A stretch of DNA of 64,000 bases from Sphingobacterium arenae (GCF_014692505.1 NZ_JACNYK010000003.1:124001-188000); one strand, 5' to 3'; positions 17,413-28,129 are shown, counted from the first letter of the stretch. Notes: generated from the sequence alone by a model not told the origin. A program made the numbers and translations.

Positions 17413-18693
17413 GTGGATAGAAAGAAGATTATCAAACAGCATTATTGGAAGTTGGGTGGTGTTTCCATCGGAATAGCTTTGATTTGTTGTTTATTGGCTT
17501 ATACATTAAAGCACGCTACAGAATGGTTTGAAGTAATTACCTTGCAATGGATTTCCCAAACCCAAACGTGGCTTTTCATATTATTTCCAAGTATAGGTAT
17601 TACTGCTATTTATTTTTTACGTAAATGGTTGTTTCACAACCGGAAGAACAAAGGCCTCACCGAAATTTTCAAGACATTGGATGATCGGAAGGATCACCTC
17701 CCATTATTTAAGATCCCATCACATTATATCAATGGTTTTTTGACGGTTGTATTTGGCGGATCTACTGGGGTGGAGGTATCCACTGTCGTTGCAACGGCAT
17801 CTATCGGCAATGCGGTCTATGAAAAGCATTTTACAGCCAACATGTATAAGCGCGAATTGATCTGTGCTGCGGTGACCGCCGGCGTTGCTGTGTTGTTTGG
17901 AAGCCCTTTTGCCGGTTGGCTTTTTGCCATGGAGGTTATTGCCCGAAAAATAGATAAGACGCTTTTCCTAGCCTGCACCACAGCAGCGCTCACGGCCGGT
18001 ATATTTGTTTACTTCTTCGATAGCCATCCGTTTTTTAGTTACGCTGTTCAAAACTGGTATACAGAAGCCTTACCCTTTTTTATTATCTTAAGTGTACTAT
18101 GTGGCTTATTATCCACTTATTTTACGTTATTGGTTACACGTGTTAAAACGTTTTTCGCGCAGATTACGAATAATTTTATAAGAGTAAATTTGGGAGCATT
18201 GATTGTTGGGAGCCTCATTTTTTATTTTCCCTTGTTGTATGGAGATAGCTATCACGGCTTGAAGGAAGTTGTTGATACAGCCGTGACAGGAGGAGAACTA
18301 TCATTCGGCATACTACTCTTTATCGCCCTCTTAAAACCTCTTGCAGCTTCCTTAACCTTAGGTGCTGGCGGGGACGGTGGCGTTTTTGCGCCGAGTATTG
18401 TCGCAGGCGCGTTATTGGGGCTGGGTTTTGCCCTAGGTTGCAATACGTACTTCGGTACGGACCTTGTCCTTTTTAACTTCGTACTTGCCGGCGCAGCAGC
18501 AACGTTGTCGGCTTCAATCTATGCACCGTTTACCGCTCTTTTTTTGGTGTGCGGATTGGTTTCTAATGGGTTTGAACTTTTTATCCCGATTTTGATTGTA
18601 AGCTTCGCAGCGAAGTATGCGGCACAGCGGATATTGCCATATAATGCGTATACGTATGATCAGTTTTTGGCGAAGCGGAAGGTAATGGGATAA
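17413..18693 (+). CDS. ClC family chloride channel or chloride/proton antiporter
   Basis: Integral inner-membrane protein of 426 residues with about 10 hydrophobic helices. GGSTGVEVSTVVATASIGN (about 115-133) corresponds to the ClC GxEGP region: the gating glutamate is kept, but the usual Gly-Pro after it is Val-Ser, which is unusual. LGAGGDGGVFAPSIVAGALLG (about 316-336) matches the second signature. No C-terminal CBS domains are present. The start is a GTG behind an AG-rich stretch; no ATG fits. The gene stands alone. Function may be acid resistance or halide balance; channel versus antiporter cannot be decided. Confidence 0.85.
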   Translation: MDRKKIIKQHYWKLGGVSIGIALICCLLAYTLKHATEWFEVITLQWISQTQTWLFILFPSIGITAIYFLRKWLFHNRKNKGLTEIFKTLDDRKDHLPLFKIPSHYINGFLTVVFGGSTGVEVSTVVATASIGNAVYEKHFTANMYKRELICAAVTAGVAVLFGSPFAGWLFAMEVIARKIDKTLFLACTTAALTAGIFVYFFDSHPFFSYAVQNWYTEALPFFIILSVLCGLLSTYFTLLVTRVKTFFAQITNNFIRVNLGALIVGSLIFYFPLLYGDSYHGLKEVVDTAVTGGELSFGILLFIALLKPLAASLTLGAGGDGGVFAPSIVAGALLGLGFALGCNTYFGTDLVLFNFVLAGAAATLSASIYAPFTALFLVCGLVSNGFELFIPILIVSFAAKYAAQRILPYNAYTYDQFLAKRKVMG

Positions 18694-18828
18694 CTTTTTT
18701 CCGTTCTTTTAGGGGATATCCATAATTTATAATGGGGGATTTAGGATCCTTGTGGCGGTAGTTGTTAAGGAATATCCTAAGCCATTGTAAGACGCTTTGT
18801 CGGCACAACTCGTCTTTATAAAGTTCCT

Positions 18829-19269
18829 CTTCGTTTTGCTGTACGTCGACGTCTTGGCGGCGCACGACTTGAACGATGCGCCGGGCAAGGATGCGGTTCT
18901 TTTGTACAAGGAACGGACTTCGGCATACACCGGGACGATGAAGATGGGCTTCTTGTTCATATCCCCATACGGGGAAGCCAATATTCCGTGTGTCGAGATG
19001 ATACTTCCGTCCTCCGGAACTAATTTTCCGTATTTCCAGGTAATTTCCTTGCCCGCCGAAAATAAACTCTTGTGCATCGAAGTGATTTCGGCATACGACA
19101 ATACGTTTGCCTTGGGCAACGGAATGATCATCCCATACGCCGACGCAAAAAAGATGGCCGGAAGCTTCATCAGGTAGGGCAACGAAACGATTTCGACGGA
19201 CGACGACGTTACCCTCCTGCCCAACGACAGGACACTTCCGTCCGCCGAGGCGATACTTCCGTCCGGGTT
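18829..19269 (-). repeat. Degenerate 21-nt tandem repeat (21 units) encoding heptapeptides
   Basis: Read on the minus strand, 18829-19269 divides into exactly 21 units of 21 nt with a weak consensus heptad [S/P]-x-x-[G/E]-x-[I/V]-x, for example SADGSVL, SAYGMII, PEDGSII, SPYGDMN and PVYAEVR. TCG or CCG usually opens the unit. The frame is open from 19302 to 18727 (191 codons), but the only start available is TTG at 19302, 12 nt after a stop, with no clear promoter. The plus strand is also open for 126 codons (18797-19177) as a result of the same periodicity. So either a heptad-repeat protein or a non-coding phased repeat is possible. The base composition is richer in CG dinucleotides than its flanks. 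Confidence 0.55.
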
Positions 19270-19302
19270 GCTGACGCCGTTACCGTCGTCATTAGTATCC
19301 AA

Positions 19303-19636
19303 ATGATTTATTTATCTTCTTTCCATATCGGTAATAACTTCGCCTGACACATTGGGATGCCTCTTGGTGGGAAAAACAATGAAATACTTCAAGAAAAGGA
19401 ACCAACTTGAAATCCGGTAGTCAGAAAAGTGTATATCGCACTCTACAAGCGGCTTTCAGTGATGATGGTTCATAAAAATGCATGAACTTAGTTCGTTCTG
19501 CATGAATTTTTAAATAGTATAAATATGGAAGGCAAGCGGTAATCGCGTTAGAGGGTAATTTTGAGTTTTTTATATTAAAATAAATTCTGCTTAACACAAA
19601 GTTGATATGATTTTTCTTCTTTTGCTACGAAAAAAC
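19303..19636. other. Intergenic stretch with a small inverted repeat
   Basis: I see no gene here. GTTCAT-N8-ATGAAC at 19468-19487 is an inverted repeat, and TGCATGAA recurs 18 bp after its occurrence in the right arm (19480 and 19498). Their role is unknown; they could bind a regulator of the downstream sigma factor gene. Confidence 0.3.
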
Positions 19637-19644
19637 TATTTTTG
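19637..19644 (+). promoter_or_regulatory. -7 box of the ECF sigma factor gene
   Basis: TATTTTTG matches TAnnTTTG exactly, 41 nt before the start codon. No clear -33 TTTG is seen at normal spacing. Confidence 0.45.
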
Positions 19645-19685
19645 GTCACTGATAAGCCGACCATTTTTTAAACAAAGATGTTATA

Positions 19686-20270
19686 ATGTACAGATCCCTT
19701 GAAGATAAACTTTTGTTGTCTTTCGTTCAAAAAGGTAAAGCGGAAGCCTTTCGGGAGCTTTATGAACGCTATTGGGAAAGTCTGTACGTGCAAGCCAAGA
19801 CCATGACTTCCTGTGGTGATACGGCAAAGGATATTGTACAGGAAATATTTGTGGAGCTTTGGGATAAAAGAGAAGATTTAAACATTCAGCTGTCTTTGAA
19901 AGCGTACTTATACAAAGCGGCCCGGAATAAAGTGCTAAATACCTATGTTCACCACAAGGTTCACCAGAAGTATATCCTTTCTCTTGTTCAGTATTTTGAA
20001 GCAGGAGAAAATCAAACTGATTATTTATTGCGGGAGAACTTGGTACGTGAACGGATTACCGAAGAAATAGCTGCTTTACCAGGTAAGATGCGGCAAATTT
20101 TTGAAATGAGCCGAAATGAACATAAAACCTATAAAGAAATTGCTGAAGAACTTAATATCTCCGACAAGACGGTGAAGAAGCAAGTCAGCAACGCGTTGAA
20201 GATACTTAAGTCTAGGTTGGAGGTTGTCTTCTATTATGTCCTTTTCGTTGCATTAACTTTCCTCTTTTAA
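19686..20270 (+). CDS. ECF-type RNA polymerase sigma factor
   Basis: A 194-residue sigma factor that would direct transcription of the nutrient uptake genes behind it. Region 2 covers about 20-85 (FRELYERYWESLYVQA, DIVQEIFVELWDKR) and region 4 about 125-180 (NISDKTVKKQVSNALKILKS, the helix-turn-helix). The C-terminus ends in a hydrophobic tail (YYVLFVALTFLF), a common feature of Bacteroidota FecI-like factors. The next gene is its FecR partner, followed by SusC and SusD with an STN domain on SusC, so the classical trans-envelope signalling arrangement is complete in gene content. Confidence 0.93.
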   Translation: MYRSLEDKLLLSFVQKGKAEAFRELYERYWESLYVQAKTMTSCGDTAKDIVQEIFVELWDKREDLNIQLSLKAYLYKAARNKVLNTYVHHKVHQKYILSLVQYFEAGENQTDYLLRENLVRERITEEIAALPGKMRQIFEMSRNEHKTYKEIAEELNISDKTVKKQVSNALKILKSRLEVVFYYVLFVALTFLF

Positions 20271-20343
20271 ACTATTTTCATTTTTTTTCTACTACCCAGA
20301 GGGGGGGAATCTTGTCTCTTAGTCGTAAAGGATATAAATCCGT

Positions 20344-21477
20344 ATGACAGAGAAAGAAATTCACGTATTACTAGAGAAATATATTACCGGCGAATGTTCG
20401 CAGCAAGAAAAGGATTTTTTGGAGCGCTGGTACGCTAGTGAACTTCAAAAGAAAATTTTCGAAATTGACGAGAGTGACCTTCGCACAGTAAAAGACGAAC
20501 TATGGGAGCGCATTGTTGATAAAAGACCGGAGATTACAAAACGTAGGATAGCATGGCGTGTCTGGGCTGGTGTGGCGGCAGTCCTACTCATCGGCTTTTT
20601 TGTAATATACCACGAAACGCAGCGTACAGATAAAACACCAGGAGAAAAAATCGTAACACGCACCCAAAATGTATTGCCTGGTGGTAATAAAGCGGTACTG
20701 ACCACGGGAGACGGAAAGCAAATTATATTGACGGATGAGGCAGACGGTGTCATCGAACAAGGAGATGGTTTTATCATCCGAAAACAGGAAGATGGACTGG
20801 TATCCTTTGAAATAACGGATCATACAGGCCGTGTAGCTTCGGTTAACAATACAATTGAAACGCCGAAAGGGGGGATTTATCAAATAGTATTACCCGATGG
20901 CTCAAAAGTTTGGTTGAATAGCGCGTCTTCTATATCGTTCCCATCCAATTTCTCCGCGGCCGAACGAAAGGTATCCATCACCGGAGAAGTATATTTTGAA
21001 ATCCAACACGACGTAACAAGGCCATTTCGGGTCCACGCACCCCAACAACAGATCGAAGTGTTGGGAACAAGATTCAATATCAATGCCTATGAAGATGAAC
21101 CGTATGTACGCACATCTCTTATAGAAGGTAGCGTCAAGGTGAAAGGTGCGACGCAAGAACATGTGTTGAAGCCTGGTTTTGAGTTGAGAACCACGAAAAA
21201 TGGTGACGATCGGGTGGGAAAAGCGGATATCGAAGCGATTATCGCCTGGAAAGAAGGCGTGTTTCAATTTGATCGGGTAGAGCTGGGCGCGCTGATGCGG
21301 CAACTAGCGAGGTGGTACGATGTAGAAGTTATCTATACCGGGGCGTATCCAAAAGATGAATTTGTGGGTAAAATAAAACGGAACGAAGATATCCGGAAAA
21401 TATTGAATGTATTGCGATACGGGAATATAAATGTATCACTTGAAGGTAGAAAATTAATGGTCGGACAAAAAAAATAA
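20344..21477 (+). CDS. FecR family anti-sigma factor
   Basis: Single-pass inner-membrane protein of 377 residues that holds the ECF factor inactive and receives a signal from the outer-membrane transporter. Cytoplasmic part about 1-70, transmembrane helix about 72-90 (WAGVAAVLLIGFFVIYH), periplasmic FecR domain about 165-265 (GSKVWLNSASSISFPSNF), and a C-terminal DUF4974-type domain (about 305-375, FQFDRVELGALMRQLARWY) that in this group contacts the STN domain of the transporter. It lies 73 nt behind its sigma factor gene and 122 nt before the SusC gene. Confidence 0.93.
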   Translation: MTEKEIHVLLEKYITGECSQQEKDFLERWYASELQKKIFEIDESDLRTVKDELWERIVDKRPEITKRRIAWRVWAGVAAVLLIGFFVIYHETQRTDKTPGEKIVTRTQNVLPGGNKAVLTTGDGKQIILTDEADGVIEQGDGFIIRKQEDGLVSFEITDHTGRVASVNNTIETPKGGIYQIVLPDGSKVWLNSASSISFPSNFSAAERKVSITGEVYFEIQHDVTRPFRVHAPQQQIEVLGTRFNINAYEDEPYVRTSLIEGSVKVKGATQEHVLKPGFELRTTKNGDDRVGKADIEAIIAWKEGVFQFDRVELGALMRQLARWYDVEVIYTGAYPKDEFVGKIKRNEDIRKILNVLRYGNINVSLEGRKLMVGQKK

Positions 21478-21599
21478 ATTTATGAGAGAAAAATAAATAC
21501 AAAAAGAAAAACGGTAGTGCTGCCACACTACCGCAAATGATCAAATAGTAAGGTTGAAAAATCGAATGCATCAATTCACTACTTAATTATATCAAAAAT

Positions 21600-24500
21600 A
21601 TGAATTTAAACGGTTTATGGAAAATACCTCTCCATAAAATTTATTCTTCACAGATTTTTAAGGTTATGCGGCTTATAGTATTATTTATGATGCTTGGAAT
21701 ATGCTTTTTGAGCGCCAAGACTTATTCTCAACAGGTGAGTTATGAAGGTCGCAATGTTTTGCTGGAAGACGTATTGAAAGAGTTTAGCCGCCAGACGGGC
21801 TACTACCTTTTTTATAAGCACAATGAAGTCAAAGGTTTTAAGGTTGATCATATTGAAACCAATAAAACCAATCTCGAACAGGCTATGCAATTATTGTTAA
21901 ACGGGTTACCGTTTAATTTCAATTTGGAAGAACAGACTATTATTGTTAATAGGGTTCAACAAACCGATAGCCAACCGGAGTTCGATCTGACAGCCGTATC
22001 CCAACAACAGATCGCGGGTGTGGTGCGCGGCGAGAAAGGGGAGGCTTTAGCTGGGGCGACTGTCGCAATCAAAGGTACCTCCACCGGCACAATGACCGAT
22101 ATTGATGGAGAATTTGAAATCCCGGCCAAAATAGGGCAGACGCTCGTGGTATCGCTGATCGGGTATCGACCGCAAGAAATAACGGTTGGAGATACGAAGG
22201 TACTGACCATAGCACTGGCAGAAGAAATTTCTGATTTAGACGAAGTCGTTGTGGTGGGATACGGTACACAGAAAAAAGTGAACCTGACGGGGGCTGTAAG
22301 CCAAATATCGGGCGAAGACTTTGAACAGCGCCCCGTGACCCAGCTTACGCAAGCGCTGCAAGGGGCGAGTCCGAATCTGAATGTGACCTTCGGATCGGGA
22401 AGACCGGGTACAAGCGGGAGTGTCAACGTTCGGGGCACGACCTCGATTAATGGAGGTGGCCCGTTGATTCTGATTGACGGTATTTTAGGAACATTAGATC
22501 GTGTCAATGTGAATGACGTGGAATCCGTTACGGTACTGAAGGATGCCTCCGCGGCAGCTGTGTATGGAGCACGTGGGGCATTTGGGGTTATATTGGTAAC
22601 GACTAAAAGTGCTAAAGAAGGCAAAACAAGTATCGCCTATACGACGAATGTAGGGTATACTACACACGCGGTAAATACTGATTTTATCACCTCCGGATAC
22701 TGGAACGCCAAAATCAATGACGAAGCAATGTATAATGCGCTGGGTTACGGAACCACCCGCTACTCGGATGAAGATTACGAAGAGCTGTGGGCTCGGGTGA
22801 ACGATAAAACCGAGCATCCCGATCGCCCTTGGGTAGTGGTGAAACAGAATGAAAGCGGACAAGATATGTATCGCTATTACGGGAATTTTGATTGGTTCAA
22901 TTACTTTTATGACAATAAGCGACCTAAGCAAGAACATAATGTCACTATTTCTGGCGGGAACGACAAAACACGTTATTCGTTAACTGGCGCTACGTCAAAA
23001 GAGCAGGGGATTTTCAATATCAACCCGGACAAGTATGGGCGGTACAATCTGCGTGCAAAAGTAGAAAGCGATTTGAAAGAATGGTTGACAGTAAGCAACA
23101 ATACCCATTTCTTTAAATCCAAGTATGATTGGCATGGGCTGGGGACCAATTTCAATACTGTAGAAAACAACGTGAGCAACGACCCGATTTATCAATACCA
23201 CCCTGCGTATGTGCCCCGAAATCCGGATGGTACGTTGACGGGTTATACGGGAATCAACAGTTACCCCATCGGTTACGGTATGCACAATGCGTTGGAGAGT
23301 GGCACCATGAAAGGGTACAACAACGGAACGGAAATGACCAATACGACGGAAGCTAGGTTGAAGCTGATGGAAGGGTTGACATTGACCGCGAATTACTCTT
23401 ATAGGGAGTATCGCTCCGAATATTCGTATCGCCATACACCACAATATTACTCTAAATTTCCGGGTGTTTTGGAGCGCAGTAACTTAGGTGCGCTTTCCCT
23501 AGACCGTCTCCCATGAAACCATGAGTAAGTTTCACTGGAATATTATTAACGTTTTTGGAAATTACGAAAAGACTTTTGGAGATCATTATTTAGGCGCTAC
23601 TGTAGGATTTAACCAGGAGGATCGAACATACAAGCGAGTGGGGGGGATCGGTGATGATCTGCTTTCTGAATCGCTGAATGATCTGAATTTGGTGGTTGGA
23701 AATAGACAGTTCAGTGGAGGGGCCGACGAATGGGCTGTGCGTGGCGGTTTTTACCGGTTTAACTATAATTTTGCCGGAAAATATCTCTTTGAAGCAAGTG
23801 GCCGTTATGATGGAACGTCACGTTTCCCTCAACACAGCCGATTTGGCTTTTTCCCATCATTCTCTGTAGGATGGCGTCTGAGCGAAGAATCTTTCTTCGA
23901 CAATATACGCCCGCTTATCAATAATTTGAAAATAAGAGGGTCTTATGGCTCCCTTGGTAATCAAGAAGTGGGTACGTATGAATATATCGCATCGATGGCG
24001 ACCGGTCAACTGAATTATTTGGTGGATGGGCAACGGCTCACCACAACCAATCCTCCGGCACCTGTCGCTAATACACTGACATGGGAAAGTATCACCACCA
24101 GTAATCTTGGTTTGGATGTAAATATGCTGCGAAACCGGCTATCGGTAGAGACAGACTTCTATATTCGTGATACGCGTGATATGCTGAGCGTTGGCCAGCA
24201 ATTACCAGGCGTGTTTGGCGCCGGGGAACCTCGTATAAATGCGGCGGATCTTCGGACAAAAGGGGTCGACGTGTCCATCGGGTGGAATGATCAGTTTCAA
24301 TTGGCCGGAAAACCATTCTCTTATAACATCCGCGGTGTTTTCTCCGATTACGTCGCACACATCACCAAGTTCGATAATCCCGACGGGCATCTCGGTTCGC
24401 ATTACGTGGGTAAACGTTGGGGTGAAATCTGGGGTTATACGTATGATGGATTCTTCAGCACGACCGAAGAAGCACAGGCTTGGGCTTCTATCGTGAATCA

Positions 24501-25170
24501 GGATCAAATCAACGTCCGTCGTGTGCAGGCGCCTACTGCCGAACTTCGTATGCTGCAGGCGGGCGACATCAAAATTATGGACCTCAATGGCGATGGCATT
24601 ATTAATACGGGAGCAAATACGTTGGACAACCCCGGCGACCGACGGATTATCGGAAACAGTTTGCCGAGATACTCCTACGGACTTACATTAGGCGGGAGCT
24701 GGAACGGTATTGACATGACGGTCTTTCTGCAAGGGATTGGCCGAAGACATTGGTATCCCGATCGAAACAGCCAGGCATTTTGGTCGGTCTATTCACGACC
24801 GTATGATTCTTTTATCCCCACAAATTTCCCAAGCAAGGTTTGGTCGCCTGAGAATCCAAACGCTTATTTTCCATTGTTGCGTGGTTACACCGCTCAAAAT
24901 GCCGAACTATCCGCAGCCAATGATATGTATTTACAGGACTTGGCGTATTTAAAACTGCGTAACGTGACCATAGGCTATACCTTGCCGCAAGCATGGATGG
25001 ATCGGATCAAAGTAAGTAGACTGCGCGTGTATATGGGAGGAGAAAACCTCCATACCTGGACGAAATTAAAAACCGATTATCTCGATCCGGAGTCGGTGAT
25101 GTCGGATCCCACAGGTAGAAGCTACCCGATGGGCAGAGTTTATTCATTTGGCGCGCAATTAACTTTTTAA
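21600..25170 (+). pseudogene. SusC/RagA-type TonB-dependent transporter, single-base frameshift
   Basis: The gene is split into two frames. The first (21600-23516) encodes a signal anchor, an STN domain (about 40-115, VSYEGRNVLLEDVLKEFSR), a carboxypeptidase-regulatory-like domain, the plug (VVVVGYGTQKK, SVTVLKDASAAAVYGARGA) and the first part of the barrel, then stops at TGA. The second (from the ATG at 23521 to 25170) carries the rest of the barrel to a normal end, GAQLTF. Removing one C from CCC at 23510-23512 joins them through RLHETMSKFHWN, a natural sequence, giving about 1,190 residues. So one extra base has broken an otherwise intact gene, or the base is a sequencing error. It belongs to the ECF/FecR-controlled uptake operon. 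Confidence 0.9.
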
Positions 25171-25204
25171 TCAAAGGTAAACAGCATTAAAAATTAAACA
25201 GAAG

Positions 25205-26959
25205 ATGAAGAAGATATTTCATTATATAGCTATAAGCCTAATGGGGCTGATGCTATCCTGTAATGATAGTTATTTAGAGCGTTATCCATTGGCAGAATTG
25301 GCGCCAGAAAACTACTTTCGCAATGCAAAGGAATTGGAGAACTATACGAATACGTTTTATGATCAACTGCCCGATGCATTGGCTATACATTATAATAACC
25401 CGCATCAAGCGGATGATGAGGCTCGCAATACCTTGCCTAATGAATTTCGGGGAACTCGTATCACACCGGGTAGCGGTGGCGGATGGTCTTGGGACGCGTT
25501 ACGACGCATCAATATTTACTTGGCACATTCTCACCAATCTGAAGATGAGGCCGCTCGTTTATTGTATGATGGAATAGCTCGATTTTTTAGAGCCTATTTT
25601 TATTTCGATAAGGTGGTCCGGTTTGGGGATGTGCCTTGGTATGATGAGGTGTTGGGCGTAGATGATGAAGGACTTAGAAAACCTAGAGACTCTCGAAAAC
25701 TGGTGTTTGAAAAAATGCTGGAGGACATTGACTTTGCAATTGAACACGGTAGAGAGGCGAAAAGTGCACAATTGATTACCAAATGGACGGCGTTAGCCCT
25801 GAAGTCACGTATGTGTCTGTTTGAAGGAACATTTCGAAAATACCACGGTTTGGGAGACTGGGAGGAAATTCTACAAGCGTGTGTTGATGCATCCGAACAA
25901 TTGATGAATGCCGGAGTCTATGGTATTTATAACGGGAATCCAAACACAGCGTATCAAGACTTATTTATAGCGGAGAACGCCATTACGGATGAAATGATTC
26001 TAGCGCTTCAATATACGGAAGCCGTTCCCTTGATTCATACCGCTAACTTTCATATTCTTTCCGCTTCGTTTGGTAGGCCTGGCATGACGAAGTCTGTAGT
26101 AGACAGTTATTTGATGGCGGATGGAACCCGTTTTACGGACATTCCCGGACATGAAACGATGTCGTTTTACGAAGAGACCCAAGACCGGGATCCGCGTATG
26201 GCACAGACGATCCGTACACCGGGATATAAACGGATCGGGAGTAGCCAAACATCTGTTCCAGATTTTGCGACTAGTGTAACGGGGTACCAATACGTAAAGT
26301 ATATCTTGTCGCCGGCGTATGACGCGGGGCGGAACACCAACGATATGCCTATCTTCCGATATGCGGAGGTTTTATTGAACTATGCGGAAGCCAAAGCAGA
26401 ACTGGGTACCTTATTACAACAGGATGTTGACCGTAGCATCAAACTCCTACGTGATCGCGTGGATATGCCTAATCTTGATGTCGATGCAGCAAACGCCAAT
26501 CCGGATCCCTTTCTACTTTCCGAATACCCAAATGTAGAGACAGGTTCAAATACGGGTGTGATCCTTGAAATTCGCCGCGAACGTCGAGTAGAACTGATTA
26601 AAGAAGGGCATCGCTACCGTGATTTGATGCGATGGAAGGAAGGGGCGCGGCTGGCGCGACCATTTTATGGGATGTATTTCCCCGGTGTAGGGGAATATGA
26701 CCTGGATCGAGATGGTGTGATCGATTTGGTGATTTATGAGGGCAGTGCACCTGCCCCAGTACCGGGTCGACAGTACCAGCAGCTGGGAGAGCTGGTGTTG
26801 GAAAACGGTCGAAACGGCGGACGGATTGTGAATCTTCCCGATATCACGAAGGAATGGAATGAGCAAAAGGATTATCTATACCCCATACCTTTAGACGAAT
26901 TGTTGTTGAGTGACGAGAACTTGACGCAAAACCCCGGCTGGGATAAAACCGGAGGATAA
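25205..26959 (+). CDS. SusD/RagB family nutrient-binding lipoprotein
   Basis: Surface lipoprotein (lipobox MLSC, cysteine 19) of 584 residues that caps the SusC barrel and binds its substrate. The N-terminal SusD signature YLERYPLAELAPENYFRN and the C-terminal RRERRVELIKEGHRYRDLMRW are both present. It lies 34 nt after the broken SusC gene and 3 nt before the phosphatase-type gene, in one operon. The substrate is unknown, but the downstream hydrolase suggests a phosphorylated or nucleic acid compound. Confidence 0.93.
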   Translation: MKKIFHYIAISLMGLMLSCNDSYLERYPLAELAPENYFRNAKELENYTNTFYDQLPDALAIHYNNPHQADDEARNTLPNEFRGTRITPGSGGGWSWDALRRINIYLAHSHQSEDEAARLLYDGIARFFRAYFYFDKVVRFGDVPWYDEVLGVDDEGLRKPRDSRKLVFEKMLEDIDFAIEHGREAKSAQLITKWTALALKSRMCLFEGTFRKYHGLGDWEEILQACVDASEQLMNAGVYGIYNGNPNTAYQDLFIAENAITDEMILALQYTEAVPLIHTANFHILSASFGRPGMTKSVVDSYLMADGTRFTDIPGHETMSFYEETQDRDPRMAQTIRTPGYKRIGSSQTSVPDFATSVTGYQYVKYILSPAYDAGRNTNDMPIFRYAEVLLNYAEAKAELGTLLQQDVDRSIKLLRDRVDMPNLDVDAANANPDPFLLSEYPNVETGSNTGVILEIRRERRVELIKEGHRYRDLMRWKEGARLARPFYGMYFPGVGEYDLDRDGVIDLVIYEGSAPAPVPGRQYQQLGELVLENGRNGGRIVNLPDITKEWNEQKDYLYPIPLDELLLSDENLTQNPGWDKTGG

Positions 26960-26962
26960 GGA

Positions 26963-28129
26963 ATGAAAATAAGAATCGAAAAAATGAAAACAAGAAATAT
27001 AATGCAACTTGTCTTTTTGGTGTTCCTGATGCTAGCGGGATGCAAAAGCAGTGGAGAATTTGATCCCGGTCCGTTTGCTCGGGAGAATGACGACGATAAA
27101 ACCTTGCTTAGTTTTAGCGTAACAGACGAAGCAGGAGATCCTATCGCAGGTGCGTATGTGGTGTCGTATCGGCAATTGGCACCAAAACATATTCGGGTCG
27201 GAGAAGGATACACGGACGCGCAGGGGAAAATACAACTCGAAGATCAGAGCCATACGACAAAAGGCTATGCAACAATTACCGCCCCGGGTTTTAACTCGAG
27301 GAAGGTAGATCTTGATTTGGAACAGAAGCAAGAAACTAATATTTCCGTGACGTTGCCTACGCAAGACGTCCTGAAAGTAATGAGCTATAATGTCCAAGAG
27401 GGCTTTAAAAATAATGCTCAGCAAAAACAAGCGTTTGCCGAATGGGTTCAAACATACGATCCTGATATTATCCTGCTTCAGGAGATGATGCATTTTACCG
27501 ATGCTTCCTTTGCCGAGTTTGCACAAACCTATGGACACGATCATGCCGTGCTGACAAAAACAATTGGTATTCCTACTGGCATTACTTCTAAAGAACCGAT
27601 TGATAATATTCGGAAAGTCGTTCAAACCGGCGTGTTGCATCATGGATATGTAACGGGTGAAACGTTTGGTATACGGGTGTTTTCGATTCACCTGTGTCCA
27701 TATGAGGTGGATAACGAAAGGAATATTCATCGGATTGCTCGAAAAGATGAAATCAAAATCATTATGGATGATGCCGCACTATATACCAGTGTTCCTGTTG
27801 TTGTAGGTGGTGATTTAAACGACCATAATACGTTTGATCGAGACAGTTATGGAGCAGGCTATCGGTATGGAGACCGAGATCATACCGTTACCAATACCCT
27901 GAAAGCATATAACTTTCAGGACACCTATCCACTGCTTCATAGTGAATTTAAACCGACGTGGCCAGTCGACAATGTGTCGTCAAATGGTCCTAATGAAGGG
28001 GCGCGGTTAGACTATATTTTTGTGAGCGATAACGCTAAAAATACGGTTGTATATTCGGATATTATACAGTCGGCCTATACAGACAAGTTTTCCGATCATT
28101 ACCCTACATACATCGAAATAAAAAAATAA
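26963..28129 (+). CDS. Exported endonuclease/exonuclease/phosphatase family lipoprotein
   Basis: A 388-residue lipoprotein (lipobox MLAGC, cysteine 27). A short carboxypeptidase-regulatory-like beta domain (about 48-130) is followed by an EEP-fold hydrolase (about 135-388). The fold's active-site motifs are all present: MSYNVQEG (Asn), LLQEM (Glu), SIHLCPYE (His), GGDLNDHN (Asp, Asn), RLDYIFVS and SDHYPTY (Asp, His). The family cleaves phosphodiesters or phosphomonoesters using a divalent metal. Being anchored next to a SusC/SusD pair, it probably releases phosphate or nucleotides outside the cell before uptake. It overlaps no neighbour and starts 3 nt after SusD. An internal start at 26984 is also possible. 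Confidence 0.85.
   Translation: MKIRIEKMKTRNIMQLVFLVFLMLAGCKSSGEFDPGPFARENDDDKTLLSFSVTDEAGDPIAGAYVVSYRQLAPKHIRVGEGYTDAQGKIQLEDQSHTTKGYATITAPGFNSRKVDLDLEQKQETNISVTLPTQDVLKVMSYNVQEGFKNNAQQKQAFAEWVQTYDPDIILLQEMMHFTDASFAEFAQTYGHDHAVLTKTIGIPTGITSKEPIDNIRKVVQTGVLHHGYVTGETFGIRVFSIHLCPYEVDNERNIHRIARKDEIKIIMDDAALYTSVPVVVGGDLNDHNTFDRDSYGAGYRYGDRDHTVTNTLKAYNFQDTYPLLHSEFKPTWPVDNVSSNGPNEGARLDYIFVSDNAKNTVVYSDIIQSAYTDKFSDHYPTYIEIKK

Noticed and set aside
18797..19177. A 126-codon open frame on the plus strand through the heptad repeat
   Set aside because: It is open only because the 21-nt period keeps stops out on both strands; the heptad pattern is more regular on the minus strand, and neither has good start signals.
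18829..19269. Reading the 21-nt repeat as a CRISPR array or minisatellite
   Set aside because: There are no distinct spacers and the units are diverged; no cas genes are near.
23510..23520. Programmed frameshifting as explanation of the split SusC
   Set aside because: There is no slippery heptamer or strong downstream structure; a three-base C run is too short for a convincing programmed event.
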